Position numbers and translations under genes: made by a program. Shown piece after piece: positions 43,500 to 53,374 of a stretch of DNA of 64,000 nucleotides (position 1 is its first letter; each line of letters begins with the position of its first letter). The notes under the pieces were generated by a model. It had not been told where the DNA came from. It did no database searches and worked only from the letters and a program-made list of their open reading frames with translations. The DNA is from Micrasema longulum (lineage: Eukaryota; Arthropoda; Insecta; Trichoptera; Brachycentridae), in assembly GCA_022494885.1 (NCBI GenBank), contig JAGVSM010003773.1, forward strand, positions 1-64,000, given 5' to 3'.

Positions 43500-43806
43500 C
43501 AAAGGGCACTGCATATTGGTACTCCAGCCGCAGCGTATCTTGATCATTTTTGTTACATAAGGGTAAGATGACTATGGTAACTGACACCTAATGGTGCATA
43601 GGAAACTGCATTGGTACACCAATCGCAGCGTATCTTAATCATTTTGACTTTGTTTGATGAAGGTAAGATGCTCAGTCTTACGCTTCAGGTACCAGTCCAG
43701 GGACTATGAAATATTCTAGTGTGTAAACACCCTTTTTAATAAATATTTAATATCAACCATGTCGGGAATCGAACCCGAGACCTCTTGAATTGCACCAAGA
43801 AGCCGA
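43500..43806 (-). mobile_element. tRNA-derived SINE (family 2), with duplicated body
   Basis: - strand head at 43806-43759 with an intact box B (GGGTTCGATTCCCGACATGG) but the anticodon region deleted. The body TCAGTCTTACGCTTCAGGTA, CCAGTCCAGGGACT is at 43675-43705. The distal phrase ACCAATCGCAGCGTATCTTA recurs at 43527 (CCAGCCGCAGCGTATCTTGA), so the body end is duplicated. Confidence 0.75.
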
Positions 43807-43817
43807 CAAAACCATAC

Positions 43818-44818
43818 ATTATTTTTATTTATTTTATTTTATTTATTTGGATAACCAACAGCTATATTATATCATATTTATATAACAAAACAAATAACAA
43901 ATAAGCCAATTACAGGTTTTCACAAGTAGCATCACAGTAAGTTAAAAAAGATTCTCGAACATAAAATGAATAGTAATTAAATGTAAATTTAAAAGAAAAG
44001 AAAAAAAATACTACTAGTTATTTTGAAAGCAAACGCCGCACGTTATTAAGATTATTTTCAAATAAATCTATGTTAAATGATTTATTTAGTACATTAAAAT
44101 TATTAAAAGTTCGCCATAAATATGAATTTTGCCTATAATTAGATGAAACAAGAGGTATGTGAAGAAGAGGGTTATTTCTTAAAACTTTGGAAGGAACATT
44201 GATAGAAAGTTTGCAAAGTAGTTCAGGACAGTCAATTGAACCAGAGGCAATTTTAAGTAAATAAATTATATCCGCTATTTCACGACGTTTTTGCAGAGGC
44301 AGTAGATGATGTTTTTTTACATATATGAATATACTGGTCAGATTTAAACTCAAGTTTCAACCGGAAACACATGAACTTTACGAATTTTTTTTGAATATTT
44401 TCAATGCGTGATATCTGCACATTGTACATAGGATTCCATATTTGTGATGCATATTCTAAGTTGCTTCGCACTAATGTACAGTAAAGGATTTTAAGTGTCT
44501 TTGCCATAGTGAACGACGTAGAGCTACGCATAACAAAGCCAAGCGCACGCGATGACTTTTTTATGATGCTGTCAACATGGGCGTCAAAAAGTAATTTACT
44601 ATCATGGAAGACACCTAGATCCTTTACACATAATGAGCGTTGGAGGTTTTGACCCTTAAGCACATAGTTAGTACGTAAAAATTTTACTTTGCGACTAAAT
44701 GTAATAACTGAACACTTAGAAGGATTAAGGTCCAAGCAGTTGGAGTTGCAGTAACCCTCTAGACTCTAGACGGTCGAGATCTGACTGCAGATCAAAGACG
44801 TCAGCTGGGGTCTTGAAA
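43818..44818 (-). pseudogene. LINE family A, C-terminal region, one frameshift
   Basis: - strand. First frame (to 44280): DLNPSKCSVITFSRK, LCVKDLGVFHDSKLLF, HVDSI, ALGFVMRSS, YCTLVRSNLEYASQIWNPMY, ISRIENIQKKFVKF. A shift near 44350 moves to the second frame (44018-44353): KRREIADIIYLLKIASGSID, CPELLCKLSINVP. The tail in - sense is AATAAATAAAATAAAAT at 43818-43850. Catalytic YADD is absent. One repaired base would not restore mobility because the 5' half is missing. Confidence 0.85.
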
Positions 44819-45019
44819 CTTATAAACATATAACTTGCGGTATGCATTTAAATCACATTGTAATATTTATTTTCCTGGCCCGTTTTTTTTCAAATACATC
44901 ACTCCCTTATCCATTTTTTTTTTTAAATGATAGCACATTTGGTTAAAATTTAAAACGGCTTTTTTTAAATCATCATCCTGTAGATTTTAAATACGTTTAT
45001 GCGAGTTTTGGGAACGCGC

Positions 45020-45245
45020 CCCAGCTGTAGTTAATAAATCTGTACATATTATGTAGACCATTGCAGGAGACTGCTGCGAGATATTACACAGATTACTATC
45101 AAGTGTGTTGTCCAGATGTTTATTGAAATATATGTTTGTGTAATTTTTTTTTTTTTTAATTTTTGCTATTATTTAATAATGTACATGCTTCCACTTTCCA
45201 TTATGTTGTATCCTAACTCAACACAGGGTTCTTGGCCTCATGGAG
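45020..45245 (+). repeat. dispersed repeat U, copy 2
   Basis: See 15570-15880: CTGCTGCGAGATATTACACA, TTTTTGCTATTATTTAATAA, CTTCCACTTTCCATTATG, CTCAACACAGGGTTCTTGGC, CTCATGGAGTTAGGGATA. It runs into LINE family C. Confidence 0.55.
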
Positions 45246-45955
45246 TTAGGGATACTTTATTTTTTTGGTAATATATATGAAATACTTGAATCAGTACACC
45301 ATATAAAATATTTGAGAAAAAATATTGATAAATATTTTAAATGAATGGAACACATAGAATATATAACACAAAAAATTAAAAAAACTTTCCCATATCTTTA
45401 AGTCGATACGTAACATTTTATCCCTAATTAAACTCGAACAACTGTATTTTGGTTTATGTAACATATTTATAACTTATGACATAATAGGATGGGGAGGCAT
45501 TAATAAATCAATAATAAAACCTCTCGAATCTGCTCAAAAATCAATAATTAAAGTAATTTTTAAAAGGGCCTTCAGGTACCCCAGCGTCAAGTTATTTGAG
45601 ATCTTAGATTTATTTTTTTAGGCAATTATGTATATATTTTTAGAATAATAATGTTTGTGAAAGCAAATTATTCTACCAAGTCCCAAAAGAACCACTTCCA
45701 CACTACCAGAAGTCAAACTAGAGGATGGGTCATGGGGTTTACCACAAATTCTGAATTCGGACAAAGAAGTTTCAGGTTTCTGGGCTCCAAAATATTCAAT
45801 ATGTTACCCAAACTTTGCAAAACCATGACCCGGATTCAATTAAATAAATTTGTTAAAAATTGGTTACTGGTTTTAGGTCGAGAAAAATCGGAAAATTTAC
45901 TCAAAAATAAATGGGATAAATAATATTGTATAACTGTATATTTGTATAATAAATT
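45245..45955 (+). pseudogene. LINE family C, degraded + copy
   Basis: Pieces in shifted frames: HHIKYL(R)KNIDKYFK, LEQLYFGLCNIFITYDIIGW, ESAQKSIIKVIFKRAFRYPS, then GQRSFRFLGSKIFNMLPKLC in the frame 45651-45920. The order equals that of 20968-22529 (YLGIKIDRFLRW.., ANSIMTYGVIAWGS, KSLIRTILKKPFRYQS, YSYIGQKLYNIMP). Confidence 0.75.
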
Positions 45956-46015
45956 AACTAGTAGGTAGTAATGTAATTGTTTATTTTGCATAAAAATGTC
46001 GGCTTTAAAACAGGT

Positions 46016-47010
46016 TTTTTTATTTTATTTTATTTTAATAGTAAAATTATACATTTTTACAATTAAAAAAAAATCACCTGTTATATTTTTACAAAAACAA
46101 AAATCCCACCAAGCCACTTTTTGTAGCTTGTTGGTGAAGATTATATTCATACTAACTTAATAATATTATTTACATTTATAAAAACAATGAATAACAGATA
46201 AAACTTAACAGCCGGAAAGATTAGAATAAACATGTTTATACAAATAATAATATATAAATTAATTTTTAAAATACAAGAAAATATATGAAAAATTAAAATA
46301 TTTACACCTAAGCTACTATTTATATATAAACTCTTGATCGAGTAGCCACTCTCTTATTTTGCTCTTGTTACAATGTGAGTTAAATTTAAGTTCTTTTGGT
46401 AATAAATGAAAAATTCTAGGTACTAAATATTTGAGAGTTCTATTTCCATATTTATTACATACTTTTGGTACTACCAAGCCATCATTAGACGTGAAGCGTG
46501 TATTATGGTTATGTTTGAGAGGAAACTTGAATGTATTACTATTAAATGGTTCCAAAATGATACAAAGCCACAGTAGTCCTCGAACAGGCGGAGTTTTGAT
46601 TGTTTTGTACAGGAGATCTAATGATTTTATTTACTTCTTTGTTCGTAAATCTCTGCAGGTACAATTCGCTTAACTATAGAATACTGTAGACCCTGGATCA
46701 TTTTAATATTAGTTTTAGTCGAATGTCCCCACGACTTTATACCATATCTTATTATTGATTCTACTAAAGAAAAATAAATAATTTTAAGAGTGATTTTAGG
46801 CAAAATAAAAGATAACTTATAAAAATTACTCACAAGAGTCCGCAATCGATTACAAAGTTTAAATATATGACGATCCCATTTAAAATTATGATCAATAAAA
46901 ATACCCAAATACTTATACTCCTCCACAAATTCTATGAGTTCACAATTACATGTGTTAGAAATACCATCATGCAAGCAATTTGTGCAATGAGCAATAATAT
47001 TAGGCAAAAC
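46016..47010 (-). pseudogene. LINE family B, C-terminal region
   Basis: - strand: the frame 47007-46627 has EFVEEYKYLGIFIDHNFKWD, SLVESIIRYGIKSWGHSTKT and NIKMIQGLQYSIVKRI, then a stop and a shift. Frame 46555-46316 continues NHNTRFTSNDGLVVPKVCNK, YGNRTLKYLVPRIFHLLPKE. The tail in - sense is (AAAAT)n at 46016-46045. Same family as 56730-58735. Confidence 0.85.
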
Positions 47011-47335
47011 ATATTTTTGGCATGAGGAGATTTTATGTATAAGTTGTACCTAGTTAGGAAAACTAGACATGATCCAGAGAAATCTATTACCTAAATGTGC
47101 ATGTAGTAGATAAAGTAATTGACCATGATGATTATTATTATCATTATTTGTATGAATAAATAAAACAACAAAATAAATATGTAAGTTATCTCTACATTGT
47201 TATATCAAAATAAAATGCAATTTTACTGGAATAAAAAATATTTTTATTATTATTGTACAGAAAACATTTTGTTTAATGTACAGGAATCAATTTTGGTCTG
47301 AAAAGGCTAAAACTATATTATGAATCTAATAATAG

Positions 47336-47674
47336 CTAAGTTTCTTCGAAAAACTTAGTCATTCTATACTCATGTTCCCTCCTGTCCCACTCATGCCGTT
47401 CTAATTCCCTCTTTTCCTTGCAAACCTCTCTCTCCTCCCTTTTCTTGACTATGTCTTCTTGATCTAAATAATATTTGGTTTTAACTTCCAAGTATCTCTT
47501 CTGCAGCGCGTGCATCTCCAACTTCAGCTGGTATTCAACCCTCGACTGCATTTCACAGGTTTCGGGAAACTGAAAGTCTTCGTTGAATACTTGCCGTTTG
47601 AACATCTCTTCTAGAATTGCAATCTTTCGTTTCAAGTCATCTTGGTTTTCCATTGTTGCAATAATATCTCCAAC
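47336..47674 (-). CDS. possible terminal exon of a host gene, coiled-coil C-terminus
   Basis: An open frame of 113 codons from a good acceptor (TTTTCAG, ending at 47675 on the - strand) to the stop at 47336. Residues are highly charged, with heptad-like spacing: ENQDDLKRKIAILEEMFKRQ.. and ..KKREEREVCKEKRELERHEW. No LINE or transposase motif. Codon use and lack of interruption contrast with the surrounding relics. A poly(A) signal (AATAAA on -, 47243-47248) follows about 90 bp downstream. An alternative start codon at 47695 lies upstream of the putative acceptor, so a single-exon reading (119 aa) is also possible. The long charged helix at a C-terminus resembles insect MADF/SANT-like regulators, but I do not recognise the protein. 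Upstream exons are not found. Confidence 0.45.
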   Translation of the reverse strand, partial: VGDIIATMENQDDLKRKIAILEEMFKRQVFNEDFQFPETCEMQSRVEYQLKLEMHALQKRYLEVKTKYYLDQEDIVKKREEREVCKEKRELERHEWDRREHEYRMTKFFEET

Positions 47675-47839
47675 CTGAAAATTTGAGACATTCAATTAAA
47701 TATTTATTTGTCTTTTTCATTCAGAGTAGGTACTAATCAGTTGTGTAGATACGTTCAGTTCTTTAGACATTACAAGAGTTGTTATTTGAAAATAGTTTTT
47801 TATATTTTGCGTTTAATTTGATTTTATTTAACCAACAAT

Positions 47840-48012
47840 GTTTTAAATGTGTCCTAACGTTTGTAGACAGGCTGGATTTCCTCCATACGAAGTTATTAAG
47901 ATCTGATTTATTTGCAACAGAGAGAGAAAACTTTTTGAGAAGGCAATATGTACATGTCTAGGCATTTACAGGGCTTATGACCTGTCATTGGCTCGTTTAT
48001 GTGGCCACTTTA
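47840..48012 (-). mobile_element. foldback-family left arm
   Basis: TTTGTAGACAGGCTGGATTT (outer segment), TGCAACAGAGAGAGAAAACT, GTCTAGGCATTTACAGGGC, TTATGACCTGTCATTGGCTC, GTGGCCACTTTAC; then replaced by simple repeat. Confidence 0.7.
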
Positions 48013-48310
48013 CTTAAATTGATTTTTAATTATTTTATTTTATTTTATTTTGTTTACTTTTATTTTATTTTGACCTATTTTATTTTACTTTTATTTATTT
48101 TATTTTATATTATTTTATTACGTTTTACTTCATTTTATTTCATCTTATTTCGTTTTATTTCGTTTTATTTATTTTTATTTTGTTTCATTTAATTTTATTT
48201 CATTTTACGTCGTTTTATTTTAATCTATTTTATTCTATTTAATTATATTTAATTCTATTTTATTATTTTTTTTAAATTTAATTTTATTTTATTTTATTTT
48301 ATTTTATTTC
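48013..48310. repeat. (ATTTT)n pentanucleotide array
   Basis: About 300 bp of TTTTA/TTTTAT units with scattered C and G substitutions. It begins exactly where the foldback arm stops. Confidence 0.85.
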
Positions 48311-48880
48311 ACATATACGGAGTGGCTTTTTACAGGTACACTTTTTTTTCATTATATTAACTTAAATATAGAAAACAATAATTTGCCTATAATTTTAGTT
48401 TATTGGTAAAAATGTTTTTTTTTTAGAATGGCTTTTGTTTTCTTTTAAAAAATTAAATATAAAATATATATTAGTTTCTAAAGCGTAATACTCATCATTC
48501 TCCATCTCAAATAGATCTCAGATGGATCTCAGATAGAAAAAAAAACAAAATGATATCAAGACACGCTTATCTGCGGGAATGCTTTCAACAATTTCAATAC
48601 ATCTTGCTAAAAAATACATAAATAGTATTTTCATTTTCGCAACGCTCACGTGTGAACTGCGGTCAAATTGTTGTATTGTCCCAGCGCAGCGTTCTGTCCT
48701 GCGCGGTCGAGGCTGTTCACGGAGCTGGGACAAGACACTATTGTCATATCTATTGTATTGACCACAACATGTAAACTAACCAGCGACAGTTTAGGGATCA
48801 TGAAAAATTTGTGAAAACGCATTTTTAAATAAATGAAAAAACAATAAATGAATCATTTATAAAATAAATTTAAAAAATGT
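48311..48880. other. no gene; GC-rich patch with palindromic bits
   Basis: 48640-48740 is G+C-rich (CCAGCGCAGCGTTCTGTCCT, GCGCGGTCGAGGCTGTTCAC). Overlapping frames of 60-71 codons on both strands resemble nothing. It may be a promoter or a transposon end. Confidence 0.3.
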
Positions 48881-48884
48881 ACTT

Positions 48885-49102
48885 GACATGGAATTGGTAC
48901 ATTAATCGCATCATGCTTCGATAAAAAAAAAATTGTTACTTATAAAAGTTACATGATCGGACTTACACTTCAAGTACCAGTCCAGGGAATTTAAATATTT
49001 TATTGTAAAAACACATTTTTAAATTAATATTTTATGTCGGGAATTGAACCCGAGACCTCTTACGTTGTAAAAAAACCCACTGACCATTAGACCACGAGGT
49101 CA
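48885..49102 (-). mobile_element. tRNA-derived SINE (family 2), degraded
   Basis: - strand head 49102-49033 with box B variant GGGTTCAATTCCCGACATAA. Body CACTTCAAGTACCAGTCCAG at 48967-48986 and GGTACATTAATCGCATCATG at 48895. Confidence 0.7.
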
Positions 49103-49480
49103 AAATTAACGTAATAACGGTAATTATATTTTTTGTAATGTGTATATTTATATGAATATACAAAAAATAAAAAAAAAGCAAAATTTAAGAAATGTTTTGA
49201 GTTTGGTTAAATGTTTGTAGCCAGGCTGAATTTTGTTACAGCAGAGGAAAAAAATGATTAGGCAATAAAATATAGATTAAACTAATTGGTATAAAAATTT
49301 AAAAAATGTTTTCAGGCGTTGCCTAGTAGGTGAATTGGTTCAGCCTGATGAATCTTACCCACATGATAAAGGTTTTAGCTCTTTTCCTTCCCAAAAGTCA
49401 ACAGACTGAAGAGTTGAGGAAATGTCGATGTTTAAACGAATGAATGTTACACGGTGTGTAAAATGGCCACATAAACATTA

Positions 49481-49642
49481 AACCGGGTTGTAGTCCCGTG
49501 ACTAGTATCGCGGACTCACGGATCATAGGTCCGAGGTTCGCACCCCGCTCTACCACAACTTGGTTCCGATTTTCCAATGAAATATTTTAAATGAAGTATA
49601 AGAACGCAAATATTTCTTTTTTTCCTCTAAAAAAATAAAAAA
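49481..49642 (+). mobile_element. tRNA-derived SINE (family 3)
   Basis: tRNA-like head 49488-49558 with box-A-like TTGTAGTCCCGTGACTAGTA and box-B-like CCGAGGTTCGCACCCCG. The ends TTGT.GTAG and CTACCACAA can pair like an acceptor stem. A short unrelated body and an A-rich tail (CTAAAAAAATAAAAAAAC) follow. Only one copy is in the window. Confidence 0.6.
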
Positions 49643-49662
49643 ACTAGCCAATGACTCGTCAT

Positions 49663-49881
49663 CATTTCATTGTCATTATTGTTGGTACACCAATCGCAGC
49701 GTATCTTGATCATTTTTGTTGCATGAATGTAAGGTGATCAGTCTTACGCTTCAGGTACCAGTCCAGGGACTGAAATATACTGGTGTGAAAACACCCTTTT
49801 AAATTATTATTTCATATCATCCATGTCGGGAACTGAAACCGAAACCTCTTTCACGGTAGGCATTACACCACGAGGCCTACG
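49663..49881 (-). mobile_element. tRNA-derived SINE (family 2), full length with target duplication
   Basis: 219 bp between ATGACTCGTCAT (49651-49662) and ATGACTTGTCAT (49882-49893), a 12-bp duplication with one change. - strand head 49881-49823 (CCTCGTGGTGTAATGCC.., anticodon arm shortened). The body contains CCAGTCCAGGGACTGAAATA and CCAATCGCAGCGTATCTTGA. Confidence 0.85.
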
Positions 49882-49965
49882 ATGACTTGTCATAAGCCCC
49901 GTAAATGCCTAGACTTTGTTGCAACAAATTTAGATCTAAATATGAACACTTTACGCTAATAAATA

Positions 49966-51150
49966 AACATATTACAACAGAGATAAAGAACATTATAGAT
50001 AAGTCTAGGCATCTACAGGGCTTATGACCTGTCACTAGCTGATTTGAGTGGCCACTTTACACACTATGTAATTTTCACCATTTTGCCCATATTTGAACAG
50101 CTATATTCCTTCAATTCTTTCATCTGTTGATGTTTGTGAAGTTAAAGAGCTGAAACCTTTACTTATGCGGGAGATTCATCTAACTGAATTATTTCACCTA
50201 CATAATAGGTAACGTCTGAAAATTTTAATTTTTTGACCTCACAAACATCAACAGATGAAAGAATTGAAGGAATATAAATGTTTAAATATGGGCAGAATGG
50301 TGAATGTTACACAGTGTGTAAAGTGACCACTTAAATACCACATTGTAAGACGAGGCTCGCACAGAGACATCCATATTTTATAGGCCCAATTTTTTTTAAT
50401 TCTTATTTTACTGATAATATTTCATTGATTCCAAATTTTCAAAATTTTCCTTTTTTTAAAAAACACGCACTCTTCTGGATTCAAACTAAAGATATGAACT
50501 CTTTTTTTTTATGATATATTTTGTTGCCCTTTATTAATAAGGAATATTTTTATGTTTTTTTATATTTTTAATTTCCTTTTTTATTTACTTTAAAAAAATA
50601 CCATGTAATCTTTTACAGAATATTAAATTTTCTTTTTCTTATGTTACACAAAAATATTATACCTGTCTATATATTATAGGAGCAAAAAATCATTAACATT
50701 TTCTTGTATACTCACGAACAGGCCGTGCCTTTGTGGGATTTTTGTTTCCTTTTTTACTATTAATATGTATTACATTGCTATGTAATTATCCTTTATTTTT
50801 TTAATACTCTGTTTACCTCTTATGTATATTGAAAAAAAAAATTGAAAAAAAAAAACAGCCAGTGACAGTTCATAAGCCCTGGGCGGCGAGTTCAGTTTTA
50901 CTAACCGGTTTTCGTCTATACGCCTTTTTCTCTCTGTTTAAATGTACCATTAGCATTGGACAGAAAAGTTCATTTTAAGTTTGACGTTTCATTTTAGAGA
51001 AGGTGATGTAGATGCCTAGACTTCTATATTACCTTCTCTAAAATGTTCTTCATCTCTGTTGTAATACGTTAATGTTAACAGCTCCCCAGGAAGTTGAATC
51101 CAGTCCTTGTCTACGAAAATTCGGACAAACTCAAAATATTGCTTATAAAT
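49966..51150. mobile_element. foldback element interrupted by a LINE
   Basis: Left arm 49972-50225 (TTACAACAGAGATAAAGAAC.., CTACAGGGCTTATGACCTGT, TTCTTTCATCTGTTGATGTT). Right arm starts 50240 (AACATCAACAGATGAAAGAA.., AGTGTGTAAAGTGACCACTT), breaks at 50334 and resumes at 50857 (AGCCAGTGACAGTTCATAAG). It is interrupted again by about 125 unrelated bp (50881-51005) and finishes with ATGCCTAGACTTCTATATTA.. and the outer segment to 51140. Confidence 0.8.
50335..50855 (+). pseudogene. LINE family E, last codons and 3'UTR
   Basis: Begins at ..PHCKTRLAQRHPYFIGP.. of the family-E protein (compare 38200-38260) and follows its 3'UTR (CTCACGAACAGGCCGTGCCT) to an A-run at 50835-50855. Inserted in a foldback right arm. 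Confidence 0.8.
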
Positions 51151-51461
51151 CAATTTTAATATTTACCTTAACGCCTATAATTCACTTAAATACTTAGAAA
51201 AAACAAAAAATATTATATTTGTTTACTGGATATTCTTTGCTACACCCAAAAATGATTCATTTATACGTTAGTTGAGTCAAACTTCCGTGTGCAATATGAT
51301 TTATTTTAATAAAAATGTTATCTCTTTATATTTGTAATCTATTTTTAAATATGCTCTGTGAAGATATCCTCAATAAGGTGGCTCAATTGGAAAAGATAAG
51401 GCGAAAAACCCATTTTCTCAGAACAGTTAAGTATGCAGATAGGTACAATCGGACCTGGTCG

Positions 51462-51490
51462 GGGGGTATTCTGAATCATATCTATCCCCT
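51462..51490. mobile_element. palindromic MITE (family P) fragment
   Basis: GGGGGGTATTCTGAATCATA resembles the left arm of 30484-30605. It is abutted by a GTGGTCGGCAAACTCATTAG sequence (51498) of an unidentified repeat. 51151-51461 shows nothing. Confidence 0.45.
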
Positions 51491-51639
51491 AGAGCAGTGG
51501 TCGGCAAACTCATTAGTAAAACGTGCCAAATATCAGCGGTACACGAATTAAAATTTATTTGGCGAGCCAAATTTATTTTCGTATAAAAAAACAACGGGCC
51601 TTATTATGTGGTAGAAGGTTTGCGTATTCACTCTCTATT

Positions 51640-52080
51640 TCAACTAAAAATTCTTTGAATGAGGAACTTCAGCCCTACTGGAAATTGGATAAAAAAAATG
51701 TTTTCTTACGCGGGGTAAAAATTAGAGCATTAAATTGTACTGCCAAGTTTCTTGAAAATGTACAGAAAAAATAATAATAAATATTTTGATAAAAACGCAC
51801 TACTTTAAATGACGTCACTGGTTCATGTGAATCAACCTATAATCTAAGAGCTATGAAAGATTTCCGGTCTGCTTGTCGCTTCTGGACCAATGGGAAGAAC
51901 TGAATGAGAATAAGCGGAAATGAACCTCTGACGTTACACGCGGAGTTATTTCAGAAATACAACACTTTGAAAAATCGTAGCGCCGATAATACGATATATA
52001 AAAATTTTAAAAAAATAATTTTGACTTAGTTTAACAGTCTATTAACAAATAAAAAAATTTAAAAAAACCACTGAACTTCC
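51640..52080 (+). repeat. dispersed repeat V, copy 2
   Basis: Partner of 31395-31790: ATGTTTTCTTACGCGGGGTA, CTTGAAAATGTACAG, GACGTCACTGGTT, GATTTCCGGTCTGC, ACACGCGGAGTTATTTCAG. Confidence 0.6.
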
Positions 52081-52200
52081 TCATTGGCGATAATTGACTT
52101 ATTAGTCAATAGTGTTGACAATCTTGATTACCAGTTCCAAAATATTGACTAAATGTTAGTAAATGCTTGTTTATAACCACTTACCGAATTTTTTATGCAT

Positions 52201-52233
52201 ACCGGTTTCGAGACGTACCCGTCTCTTCGTCAG
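52201..52233 (-). ncRNA. hammerhead-like ribozyme motif
   Basis: - strand order: CTGACGA (52227-52233), one A, stem GAGACG-GGTA-CGTCTC, GAAA, CCGGT then A. Stem II has six perfect pairs with a sequence entirely different from the 43137 copy, while the two cores are the same. ACCGGT is palindromic. Stem I pairing is weak. Confidence 0.5.
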
Positions 52234-52560
52234 GACACCAATTAAAATAAGATGCAAACCAACATGCAAAACCCACTATTCACCTTCACCATAGTTGTTG
52301 TACAAAAATGTAAAACCAACACGACATGCATTTTAATAAGCACATGCACTGATTAGGACAAAACATGCACTGCTTAAATTAAGAAAATATTCTATGTTGT
52401 TTGAGAAATAAAAGAAAAAAGTAGAGGAGATTGTGGGAAGGGGTATGCTTAATAGGTTTAATAGGGTGACCATTACAGTGGAACATCGTATAAAGGACTA
52501 TATTGAAAGTTTGTTTGATTATTGATCAAAGGAACATTATTTTTTAAAGCTTTTCTAATA
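52201..52560 (-). pseudogene. Penelope-like element 3' end, truncated at a SINE
   Basis: - strand: HIRKALKNNVPLINNQTNFQ, YSPLY (52560-52495) corresponds to DIRKAV.. at 43350 and to NYISFSPLL of the 25384 copy. It is followed by a C-rich leader (52450-52425) and the motif at 52201-52233. Its coding end stops right at the SINE (52568). The ORF beyond the SINE (52780-52967) may be the displaced upstream part. Confidence 0.6.
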
Positions 52561-52567
52561 TGAAATT

Positions 52568-52755
52568 GGCGACCTCCGTGGTGTAGTGGTCAAGACGCTT
52601 GACTCACGCGCGGAAGGTTCCGGGTTCGATTCCCGGTGAGAACACAAAAATTTAAAATGTGATTTTTCTCAAGCCTGGTTGTTCTGTAATGTAATTCACC
52701 ACTGTAATTGGGCATCCTGGCCTGTTGTGGTGCAAAAAAAAAAATAAATGAAAAA
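52568..52755 (+). mobile_element. tRNA-derived SINE (family 1), copy 2
   Basis: Box A TGGTGTAGTGGTC, box B GGGTTCGATTCCC, body TTTTTCTCAAGCCTGGTTGT and TGTAATTGGGCATCCTGGCC, tail of A-runs to about 52775. Highly similar to 40227-40410. Confidence 0.85.
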
Positions 52756-52779
52756 AAAAATGAAAAAATTCTTAAATAA

Positions 52780-52967
52780 AAAACAAGGTAGACATTTCTT
52801 AAATGAAATATGTCCATATTATTTACTTTTAACCCTTCAATTTTTGTATGTAAGACGGTAGACCGGTAGACATAGCCAGGTAGGCTGTTATTCCATAGGT
52901 AGGCTGGTATTCTGTTATTAGAGAATGTACCCCTGGATGTCCCCTGTCGGCGATTGAGATCGTACAC
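52780..52967 (-). other. unassigned open frame
   Basis: - strand frame reading YDLNRRQGTSRGTFSNNRIP, AYLWNNSLPGYVYRST, TKIEGLKVNNMDIFHLRN. The last part (..MDIFHLRN) could be the .ILH..NKG motif of a PLE tail separated by the SINE from the fragment at 52201-52560, but the rest matches nothing I know. Confidence 0.3.
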
Positions 52968-52984
52968 AACATTTTATCTTCAAA

Positions 52985-53330
52985 CCTTCAATAATAATAT
53001 GGTGCACTTTAATGCATTATCACGTATGTTAAGATTGTAAAATAATGTAGAAAGTGATGCTGATATTGATATCTTTAACGATACATTAAATAATTATAGG
53101 AAAACTGTAACGCAATTTATAAAATCAAATAGTCACTTATGTTAGTTAGGTAAAATAATTTGTAATAACTTGTTAGTAATAATTTATTGTAATAACTTTT
53201 ATAACAACCATAGAACTCAATTAAGCTAGCCATTTAAAGAAAATCTATGATAAACTTTTTTTTCTTTATTTGTGCATGCTGGGTTCACGTGTACATATTT
53301 TGATGTAAATATATCTATTTTATTTTTTTT
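52985..53330 (+). pseudogene. LINE C-terminal remnant and 3'UTR
   Basis: Reading NMVHFNALSRMLRL, stop, NNVESDADIDIFNDTLNNYR, KTVTQFIKSN and a stop resembles the ..N.DIF......F...L end of Jockey-type proteins. AT-rich 3'UTR follows. Confidence 0.5.
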
Positions 53331-53374
53331 ACAATATACATAAGAAATAAAACAGAGTATTAAAAAATAAAGGA

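Larger units (their letters stand above)
49200..49930. mobile_element. foldback element hosting two SINEs
   Basis: Outer piece GTTTGTAGCCAGGCTGAATT (49212), inner GTTTTCAGGCGTTGCCTAGT (49306), right arm AACAGACTGAAGAGTTGAGG to AATGGCCACATAAAC (49480). It is continued after the first SINE by TAGCCAATGACTCGTCAT (49645-49662) and, after the second, by AAGCCCCGTAAATGCCTAGA (49894-49913). Confidence 0.75.

Noticed and set aside
47977..48192. 71-codon Phe/Tyr/Leu-rich frame
   Set aside because: Translation of the (ATTTT)n array.
49488..49558. Genuine tRNA gene
   Set aside because: The T-arm is irregular (GGTTCGCACCCC), the cloverleaf is poor, and an A-tailed body follows inside an insertion site. 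Classed as a SINE head.
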